Assembly (NCBI GenBank): GCA_900552755.1
Contig: USAY01000024.1
Coordinates: 1 to 20,802 of the forward strand
From: an uncultured Collinsella sp.
Lineage (GTDB): Bacteria > Actinomycetota > Coriobacteriia > Coriobacteriales > Coriobacteriaceae
Reading direction: 5' to 3'
Length of the DNA: 20,802 nucleotides
The notes under the pieces were generated by a model. The model was not told where the DNA came from and ran no database searches. It worked only from the letters and a program-made list of their open reading frames with translations. The translations under genes and the position numbers were made by a program. This document shows positions 1-4,836 of this stretch, piece by piece. The stretch's first letter is position 1. Every line of letters begins with the position of its first letter.

Positions 1-179
1 ACATTCAGGTGAGCGACGACATCAGCTCGGATAAGACATTTGAACGCGAGATTTCGCCACTGCTGAGCATTGGCGATGCGTATCCCAAGATGATTCTTGC
101 CCGCACGCATCACGAGGCCACGGATCGCGATGGGGTGCAGATCGTGGACCTGGCGAGGTGGTTGTGCGGCGAGGCTTAG
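1..179 (+). CDS. 3' end of a probable AAA ATPase with DUF4143-type C-terminus (partial)
   Basis: An open frame starting at base 3 gives 58 residues and stops at TAG 177-179; the gene begins outside the window. The segment ISPLLSIGDAYPKMILART, followed by an acidic or basic turn and a closing hydrophobic strand (IVDLARWL), matches the usual end of AAA ATPases carrying a DUF4143 restriction-endonuclease-like domain, which read roughly 'PL..I.D.YPK.vL......gi.......L'. Such proteins are common in gut anaerobes and their role is poorly defined. No Walker motifs are visible because the N-terminus is missing, so the family call rests on the tail alone. It is convergent with coaX, and a strong hairpin lies between them. 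Confidence 0.55.
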   Translation, partial: IQVSDDISSDKTFEREISPLLSIGDAYPKMILARTHHEATDRDGVQIVDLARWLCGEA

Positions 180-180
180 C

Positions 181-232
181 AAAAAATCCTATTCCTCAAA
201 ACTGAAAAATTTTCGATTTTGAGGAATAGGAT
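181..232 (-). terminator. Rho-independent terminator of coaX
   Basis: A perfect 16-bp inverted repeat (186-201 with 217-232) encloses a 15-nt loop that can itself pair as GAAAA/TTTTC. Read on the minus strand, the stem is followed at once by six U residues (A-run 181-186 on plus), so it terminates coaX. On the plus strand there is no T-run after the stem, but the hairpin may still slow or protect the 3' end of the convergent ATPase transcript. Confidence 0.8.
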
Positions 233-280
233 CGATGCGTTGCCTAGTTCGCCCCTCGCGCTCGTGCTTAGGCCCCTGTC

Positions 281-1054
281 CTACCCTAGCTTCTGCATGC
301 GGCGGTAGATTTCGCAGATGCCTTTGATGGTGAGTTGGCCGTCGACTATGTCGAAGGCGTCGGTCGAATCGGCGACGATGCTGGCGAGGCCGCCCGTGGC
401 GATAACGGTGGCGTCCTCGCGCCCCAGCTCGCACTTCATGCGCGCGACCAGGCCCTCGGCCATGGCGGCGGCACCCGTTACGGCGCCGACCTTGATGCAT
501 TCCTCGGTATCGCGGCCGATGGCGTGCTCGGGCGCCTCGAGCGGAACGCTAGCGAGCTTGGCGGCGCGGGCGGCGAGCGCGTCCATCGAAATGCGGATGC
601 CCGGCGCAATCGCTCCGCCAATGTAATAACCGTCCTCGTCGATGACGTCGATATTGGTTGCGGTGCCAAAGTCCACCACGATCGCTGGGGCGCCGTAGAA
701 GGTCTCGGCAGCGACGGCGTTGGCGATGCGGTCGGCACCAACGGCTTGGGGGCGCGCCGCCCGCAGCTTGGTCACGGCCGCCGTCTGCGGCCCAATGACG
801 ATGGCGTCCGCGGCAATGCGGTCGGCCACGGCGTGCCACTCGCGCGAGAGCTGCGGCACCACGCCGGCAAAGGCGATCGCGTCGACCGCATCGAGCGAAA
901 GGCCGTACATCTTAAAGAAACCCATCAGGCGCACATGGATCTCGTCGGCGGTATAGGAGCGGTCGGTGGGCATGCGCCACGACTGCACCAGCTCGTTTCC
1001 GTCAAACAGGCCCATGGCCGTCTGCGTGTTTCCCATATCGATAGCGAGCAGCAT
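281..1054 (-). CDS. coaX: Type III pantothenate kinase
   Basis: This 257-residue protein phosphorylates pantothenate with ATP, the first step of coenzyme A synthesis, in the cytosol. The length is normal for the family. It opens with the phosphate-binding motif DMGNTQTAMGLF (residues 6-17), has the GADRIANA motif in the middle and then VVDFGTATNIDVID, the second ASKHA-type nucleotide-binding motif. The open frame extends upstream to about 1432, through the antisense of the tRNA gene. The ATG at 1052-1054 is preferred because MLLAIDMGNT is the usual family start and GGGAG lies 6 nt upstream of it. A possible -10 (TACAAT on the minus strand, 1091-1096) has no good -35. It is a single-gene unit with its own terminator. 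Type III kinases are not inhibited by CoA, as known from the family. Confidence 0.93.
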   Translation of the reverse strand: MLLAIDMGNTQTAMGLFDGNELVQSWRMPTDRSYTADEIHVRLMGFFKMYGLSLDAVDAIAFAGVVPQLSREWHAVADRIAADAIVIGPQTAAVTKLRAARPQAVGADRIANAVAAETFYGAPAIVVDFGTATNIDVIDEDGYYIGGAIAPGIRISMDALAARAAKLASVPLEAPEHAIGRDTEECIKVGAVTGAAAMAEGLVARMKCELGREDATVIATGGLASIVADSTDAFDIVDGQLTIKGICEIYRRMQKLG

Positions 1055-1190
1055 GTCTACTCCCGGTGTCGGCGTAAAAGGACGCGCACCATTGTATACG
1101 CGCCGCCGACGGCGCTCGGCTGCGATTCGTTTACGCTGATATGGACTGAGGGGTTTAAATATGAAGGAATTATGCTCTACGAGATTTTCC

Positions 1191-1219
1191 TTGCCGTTTA
1201 CCGAACTCCCGCGTAATAT
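1191..1219 (+). promoter_or_regulatory. Probable sigma-70-type promoter of the initiator tRNA gene
   Basis: TTGCCG (1191-1196) and TAATAT (1214-1219) are separated by exactly 17 nt, each matching its consensus at 4 of 6 positions. Transcription would start near 1226, about 25 nt before the mature tRNA. The stretch is AT-rich compared with its surroundings. Confidence 0.5.
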
Positions 1220-1250
1220 TCCTTCTTGCGCACATGAGGCGCCCAGACAT

Positions 1251-1327
1251 TGCGGGGTGGAGCAGTCTGGTAGCTCGCCGGGCTCATAACCCGGAGGTCG
1301 TAGGTTCAAATCCTGCCCCCGCGACCA
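1251..1327 (+). tRNA. Initiator tRNA-Met (fMet), anticodon CAT
   Basis: This is a complete 77-nt cloverleaf with an encoded CCA end. The anticodon CAT is at 1285-1287 in the loop CTCATAA. The T arm is GTAGG-TTCAAAT-CCTGC. It has the initiator marks: three stacked G:C pairs (GGG/CCC) next to the anticodon loop, an A11:U24 pair in the D stem (GAGC/GCTC), and a non-Watson-Crick pair at the end of the acceptor stem. That last pair is U1.G72 here (5' TGCGGGG against CCCCGCG), whereas Escherichia coli has C1.A72. The other six acceptor pairs are perfect. It is transcribed alone between its own promoter and terminator. Confidence 0.95.
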
Positions 1328-1337
1328 AGAACTTGCA

Positions 1338-1366
1338 GCTCGTCGGCCTAGCCGGCGGGCTTTTTT
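1338..1366 (+). terminator. Rho-independent terminator after tRNA-fMet
   Basis: A 10-bp stem (1338-1347 with 1351-1360, two G.U pairs), a CTA loop and a run of six T residues at 1361-1366 form a classic intrinsic terminator 10 nt after the tRNA CCA end. Confidence 0.9.
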
Positions 1367-1415
1367 GTTATTCCGGGACTGTTTTCTCAGCCCAATTCTC
1401 AGCCTCCCAAACAAA

Positions 1416-1472
1416 ATCTCGATCTGTAACATCTAGACCCGATTTGGGCGGCTAGATGTTACAGATCGAGAT
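1416..1472 (+). repeat. Palindromic repeat, copy 1 of 3
   Basis: A perfect 21-bp inverted repeat (1416-1436 with 1452-1472) surrounds a 15-nt centre. The outer arm reads ATCTCGATCTGTAACA, shared with the two following copies. The centre (ACCCGATTTGGG...) resembles that of copy 3 in the same orientation. It lies in the gene-free stretch 1367-1780 between the tRNA terminator and the flavoenzyme gene. Confidence 0.85.
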
Positions 1473-1497
1473 ATACCGGTGGGCTTGGTCGTGTTTG

Positions 1498-1552
1498 TCT
1501 CGATCTGTAACAGGTAGGGGTCAAAAGTGGGCCTAGCTGTTACAGATCTAGA
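1498..1552 (-). repeat. Palindromic repeat, copy 2 of 3 (inverted orientation)
   Basis: The arms TCTCGATCTGTAACAG (1498-1513) and its partner at 1537-1552 match with one mismatch. The central sequence aligns with copies 1 and 3 only when read on the other strand (GGCCCACTTTTGACC), so this unit is flipped relative to its neighbours. The unit is 55 bp and starts 25 bp after copy 1. Confidence 0.85.
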
Positions 1553-1578
1553 TTGTTGAGGATGGGCCGAGAGGAATG

Positions 1579-1633
1579 TCTCGATCTGTAACAGTAAGAC
1601 CCGGTTTTGTCGCGTAACTGTTACAGATTGAGA
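1579..1633 (+). repeat. Palindromic repeat, copy 3 of 3
   Basis: The arms TCTCGATCTGTAACAGT (1579-1595) and 1617-1633 match with one G.U-type mismatch. The centre (AAGACCCGGTTTTGTC) has the same orientation as copy 1. It starts 26 bp after copy 2, so the three copies are almost evenly spaced. Confidence 0.85.
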
Positions 1634-1698
1634 TAAACCGACGGGCCGCCCCGCCCATCCCCATCCACCTGCCGCTACCTGCTGTCCGCCGATTTCCG

Positions 1699-1728
1699 TT
1701 GCGCTGCTGTATTCCCATGCCATATCCT
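1699..1728 (+). promoter_or_regulatory. Possible promoter of the flavin oxidoreductase gene
   Basis: TTGCGC (1699-1704) and TATCCT (1723-1728) are 18 nt apart and each matches its consensus at about 4 of 6 positions. The predicted start near 1735 gives a leader of about 45 nt. The match is weak and other placements are possible. Confidence 0.3.
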
Positions 1729-1780
1729 CTAGATAACTACGCGGCATCATCGCCGCCGCGCCTACAAGAGAGGAATGTCC

Positions 1781-3811
1781 ATGACCACACCTGCATCCAA
1801 GCTGCTCCAGCCCATTACGGTTGGCCCCCTTGAGCTCAAGAACCGCATTATGTTTCCGCCGCTGACCACCGGCTACGAGGAGCGTGACGGTTCCATCGGC
1901 GAGCGTAGCCTGGCTTTTTACGAGCGCTTGGCCCGTGGCGGCGTGAGCTACATCGTCATCGGCGACGTCGCTCCCGTCATGACCGCAAGCCCCACGCCCA
2001 AGCTGGCAACCGACGCCCAGATCCCCACGTTTAAGGCGCTGGCCGACGCCGTCCACAAGCACGGCGCCAAGGTCGCGCTGCAGCTGTTCCACCCCGAGTA
2101 CGATGTGCCCGGTGTCGGCCGCATGGTCATGGGATCCATGGCCGCCGCCAAGGCCGCGCAGGAGGCCAAGGCCGCCGGCGACGAGGAGACCTTTGCCGCC
2201 AAGATGGCCGAGTCCAACGAGATCCGCAACCAGGCCTACGCCAAGCTGCATCACGACATGCAGCACTTTGTGAACGAGGCGAGCGTAGAGCAGCTCGCCC
2301 AGATCAAGGAGGCCATCGCTGCCTCGGCCGCTCGCGCACAGCAGGCCGGGATCGACGCTATCGAGGTCCACGGCGACCGCCTGGTGGGTTCGCTGTGCTC
2401 GGCCATCCTCAACCAGCGCACCGACGAGTACGGTGGTTCGTTCGAGAACCGCGTTCGCTACGCGCTGGAGGTCGTCGCCGCCATTAAGGAGGCCGCGCCG
2501 CAGCTGATGGTGGAGTACAAGCTCCCCGTGATCATGGAGAACCCCGACGGCACGCCGCGCGGCAAGGGTGGCCTGCAGCCCGACGAGGCCTGCGAGTTCG
2601 CCAAGCTGCTCGAGGGTACGGGCATCGATATGATTCAGGTCGCACAGGCCAACCACACCGGCAACATGGGCGACACCATTCCGCCCATGGGCGCCATGCC
2701 CTACAACTGGACGCTGCCCGTGGCCGAGCGCGTCAAGGCCCTGGTCTCCGTGCCGGTGGCAACCGTCGGCCGCGTTGTCTCGGTTGAGGCCGGCGAGAAG
2801 ATTCTGGAAGACGGCGCCGCCGACATCATCGCCTATGGCCGCTCGCTCATGTGCGACCCCGACATTGCGCTGAAGGCCGCCACGGGTGAGCCCATCCGCG
2901 AGTGCCTCAACTGCAACAAGGGCTGCGTCGATGCGATTCAAAACCGCAAGTACATCTCGTGCGTGCTCAATGCCGAGAACGGCGATGAGGCAACCATCGC
3001 CATTAAGCCGGGCGAGGGCGACAAGAAGATCGCCGTGGTGGGCGGCGGCATCGCCGGTCTGGAGGCCGCGCGCGTGGCGGCCAAGCGCGGCTACGACGTG
3101 ACCGTCTACGAGGCGAGCGATCATCTGGGGGGCCAGATTGTGCTGGCGGCCGCGCCTCCGCGCAAGGACGAGATCATGCGCTCGGTCGAGTACTACGAGA
3201 AGATTCTGCCCGGCCTGGGCGTGAAGGTCGAGCTCAACCATGCCGCTACCGCTGAGGACCTCAACGCCGCCGACGCTGCGATTGTGGCCGTGGGCGCACA
3301 CGACGTGGTCATCCCCGTTCCGGGTGCCGATTCGGAGAAGGTCGTCTCGAGCTGGGACGTGCTGGCCGGCAAGGTGGAGCTCAGCGGCCGCGTCGCCGTC
3401 ATTGGCGGCGGCCTGGTGGGCACCGAGACTGCCGAGTACCTGCTGCAGCACGGCTGCGAGGTGGCGATCGTGGAGATGCTCGACAAGATTGCCGCGGGCG
3501 AGTCCGAGACCATTCTGCCGCTGATTATGAGCGACTTTGCAGAGCACAACGTGGAGCAGCACGTTAAGACCCGCCTGACCGCCATTACCGACGAGGGCGT
3601 GGAGGCTGTTCGCACCACCGAGGACGGCGCCGAGGAGCCGGTGAAGATCGCCTGCGATTACGTGGTGATGGCCGTGGGCTCCAAGGCCAACGCGTTTGAC
3701 CTGGATGGCGTGACGGTGCCCGTGACCTGCGTGGGCGACTGCTCGGGTGAGCGCACCGCCGACATTGCGAGCGCCATTCGCACGGCGTATCACGCGGCCA
3801 ACGAGCTGTAG
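1781..3811 (+). CDS. OYE-family NAD(P)H:flavin oxidoreductase (2,4-dienoyl-CoA reductase/BaiCD-like)
   Basis: This is a 676-residue cytosolic redox enzyme with three cofactor regions. Residues 1 to about 365 form an Old Yellow Enzyme TIM barrel with the family signature NQRTDEYGGSFENR. Next is a 4Fe-4S site in the spacing C-x2-C-x3-C-x11-C (CLNCNKGC, then YISC). The C-terminal part has two Rossmann folds: VVGGGIAGLEAARVA for FAD and VIGGGLVGTETAEYL for NAD(P)H. Length and order match 2,4-dienoyl-CoA reductase, enoate reductases and the BaiCD/BaiH bile-acid enzymes; the substrate cannot be told. An in-frame ATG at 1775 lies only 1 nt after the GAGAGG ribosome site, so the ATG at 1781 (7 nt spacing) is preferred. 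The segment before the signature reads HGDRLVGSL, where relatives usually carry a catalytic-tyrosine motif (GYL). It is a single-gene unit with a terminator. Confidence 0.88.
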   Translation: MTTPASKLLQPITVGPLELKNRIMFPPLTTGYEERDGSIGERSLAFYERLARGGVSYIVIGDVAPVMTASPTPKLATDAQIPTFKALADAVHKHGAKVALQLFHPEYDVPGVGRMVMGSMAAAKAAQEAKAAGDEETFAAKMAESNEIRNQAYAKLHHDMQHFVNEASVEQLAQIKEAIAASAARAQQAGIDAIEVHGDRLVGSLCSAILNQRTDEYGGSFENRVRYALEVVAAIKEAAPQLMVEYKLPVIMENPDGTPRGKGGLQPDEACEFAKLLEGTGIDMIQVAQANHTGNMGDTIPPMGAMPYNWTLPVAERVKALVSVPVATVGRVVSVEAGEKILEDGAADIIAYGRSLMCDPDIALKAATGEPIRECLNCNKGCVDAIQNRKYISCVLNAENGDEATIAIKPGEGDKKIAVVGGGIAGLEAARVAAKRGYDVTVYEASDHLGGQIVLAAAPPRKDEIMRSVEYYEKILPGLGVKVELNHAATAEDLNAADAAIVAVGAHDVVIPVPGADSEKVVSSWDVLAGKVELSGRVAVIGGGLVGTETAEYLLQHGCEVAIVEMLDKIAAGESETILPLIMSDFAEHNVEQHVKTRLTAITDEGVEAVRTTEDGAEEPVKIACDYVVMAVGSKANAFDLDGVTVPVTCVGDCSGERTADIASAIRTAYHAANEL

Positions 3812-3886
3812 TTGAACATCGCGGCCAGGCGGGGCGGTAGCACGGATCCGTCTCGCCCGGCTGTGTCCCGTCGGGTGTCAACCGGT

Positions 3887-3922
3887 GCGGGGCCTGCAAG
3901 CGCAGCAGGTCCCGCCCTTTTT
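3887..3922 (+). terminator. Rho-independent terminator of the flavin oxidoreductase gene
   Basis: An 11-bp stem (3887-3897 with 3905-3915, one G.U pair), a 7-nt loop, then CC and TTTTT followed by GTTTTG. It lies 75 nt after the stop codon. Confidence 0.85.
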
Positions 3923-4131
3923 GTTTTGCTCCGATGAATGGCAATGCGCGGTAATCATGAGGAGTGAGGACGTCTACTGCCTTGCAGATCACTCAAAAAT
4001 ATTGGGGGAGGGGTTAATAACTATATCCTCTATACCAAAGGACATAAAGAGATGCCAATTTTGTTGACAAGCGAATGACGATTAGCTGCGAGTCAGCTAC
4101 CAGCGTAAATAATCGATAAAGAAATGTCGTA

Positions 4132-4145
4132 ATTTGGTGCCAAAT
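4132..4145. promoter_or_regulatory. Candidate operator: 14-bp palindrome
   Basis: ATTTGG-TG-CCAAAT is a perfect dyad with 6-bp arms and a 2-nt centre, located about 40 bp upstream of a possible -35 element. The form suits a dimeric regulator, perhaps the helix-turn-helix protein encoded just downstream. The binding partner is a guess. Confidence 0.35.
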
Positions 4146-4181
4146 GCCCAGATAACGCCGCGTCTATTTTAATTAACTGCT

Positions 4182-4210
4182 TTGAGCAAACAGTAAAATG
4201 CTACTATCTA
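4182..4210 (+). promoter_or_regulatory. Possible promoter of the helix-turn-helix gene
   Basis: TTGAGC (4182-4187) and TATCTA (4205-4210) are 17 nt apart in AT-rich DNA. The -35 matches at 4 of 6 and the -10 only at 3 of 6. The start would fall near 4217, about 35 nt before the coding region. Confidence 0.35.
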
Positions 4211-4251
4211 ACTTGCACGTAAGAAAGCAGATTAACGGCTAAGGCTAAGAA

Positions 4252-4656
4252 GTGGCAGGTATGTCGGAAGCAACTAGGACTCGCACGCATGCGCCCGAGG
4301 TTAGGCAGCGCGCCGTCGAGATCCTCCAAGAGGGGGTCGGTCATCGCGCTCTCGCCGCGGAGCTTGGCATTCCCCAGGCCACGGCTCGTCAGTGGGCCCG
4401 CGCGTATGCCGTGGACGGTGCCGACGCCGTTCTCAATGCCGGTTCGCATCATCACACCTATTCGTACGACGTAAAGCTCGCTGTGGTTAAGGACCGTCTG
4501 GAAAACGGCTTGACGGTTCGCGAGGCCATGATCAAGCACAAGATTCCCAGCGAGTCTTCGGTCAAGGCTTGGTGCCGTCAGTACCGCGAGAGCGGTGAGT
4601 CCGCACTGGTCGATAAGCCGCGCGGTCGCAAGCCGCGCGTTAAAAAGGCGGAATAG
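4252..4656 (+). CDS. IS150/IS3 OrfA-like double helix-turn-helix protein, standalone
   Basis: The 134-residue protein contains two helix-turn-helix segments: about residues 14-52 (RQRAVEILQEGVGHRALAAE then IPQATARQWARAY) and 70-115 (KLAVVKDRLENGLTVREAM then SESSVKAWCRQYRESGE). It ends with a basic tail (KPRGRKPRVKKAE). This is the plan of the OrfA/InsJ DNA-binding subunit of IS150-type IS3 elements. No OrfB transposase (DDE catalytic domain) follows, and a terminator closes the gene at once, so it cannot transpose alone. It may be an IS remnant or a domesticated DNA-binding regulator. The start is either GTG 4252 (AAGG 7 nt upstream) or ATG 4261; neither ribosome site is strong. It lies 180 bp upstream of the hydrogenase operon on the same strand. 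Confidence 0.75.
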   Translation: MAGMSEATRTRTHAPEVRQRAVEILQEGVGHRALAAELGIPQATARQWARAYAVDGADAVLNAGSHHHTYSYDVKLAVVKDRLENGLTVREAMIKHKIPSESSVKAWCRQYRESGESALVDKPRGRKPRVKKAE

Positions 4657-4668
4657 CAAACGGGATGG

Positions 4669-4691
4669 TGCGCCCACAGGGGCGCATTTTT
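4669..4691 (+). terminator. Rho-independent terminator after the helix-turn-helix gene
   Basis: The stem TGCGCCC (4669-4675) with GGGCGCA (4680-4686), a 4-nt loop and TTTTT at 4687-4691 lie 12 nt after the stop codon. It separates this gene from the hydrogenase operon. Confidence 0.85.
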
Positions 4692-4836
4692 CTTGCCGCC
4701 TCTCTGCTCCAAAGCGGACGTGCCCTTGCCCCGTACGCCTAAAACTTCCAAGTTGACCGAAAACCCGCCGCCGCTACTCATCAATTGAGCTATAACGTTA
4801 AACAATTGCAGCGTTTTTGCATGGGGGAGTGATGGT

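Larger units (their letters stand above)
3928..4251. other. AT-rich gene-free interval
   Basis: No credible gene is visible in this interval. Its base composition is clearly more AT-rich than the flanking genes, most of all at 3990-4240. It holds two short dyads, TAGCTG-CGAGT-CAGCTA (4083-4099) and ATTTGGTGCCAAAT (4132-4145), and a candidate promoter just before the next gene. The composition may mark imported DNA accompanying the IS-like gene, or simply a regulatory region. Confidence 0.6.

Noticed and set aside
1055..1432. An upstream extension of coaX to give 383 residues
   Set aside because: It would translate the antisense of the initiator tRNA and its terminator; the ATG at 1054 has a ribosome site and the family start MLLAIDMGNT.
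1416..1633. A CRISPR array, because of regularly spaced repeats
   Set aside because: Each unit is itself a long palindrome, the copies alternate in orientation, and there are only three with no unique spacers of uniform protospacer type or cas genes.
1433..3793. A 786-codon open frame on the minus strand opposite the flavin oxidoreductase
   Set aside because: Its composition (His, Gly, Leu, Ala-rich) is typical of antisense shadow translation, it runs through the palindromic repeats, and the plus strand encodes a complete known enzyme.
4805..4822. A sigma-54-like promoter (TTGCAG-N6-TTGCA) before the hydrogenase operon, as in E. coli formate hydrogenlyase
   Set aside because: The -24 element lacks the GG, transcription would start inside or after the ribosome site, and actinobacteria generally lack sigma-54.
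4252..4836. A complete IS3-family insertion sequence
   Set aside because: There is no orfB with a DDE domain, no frameshift window, no visible terminal inverted repeats or target duplication, and a terminator closes the gene.
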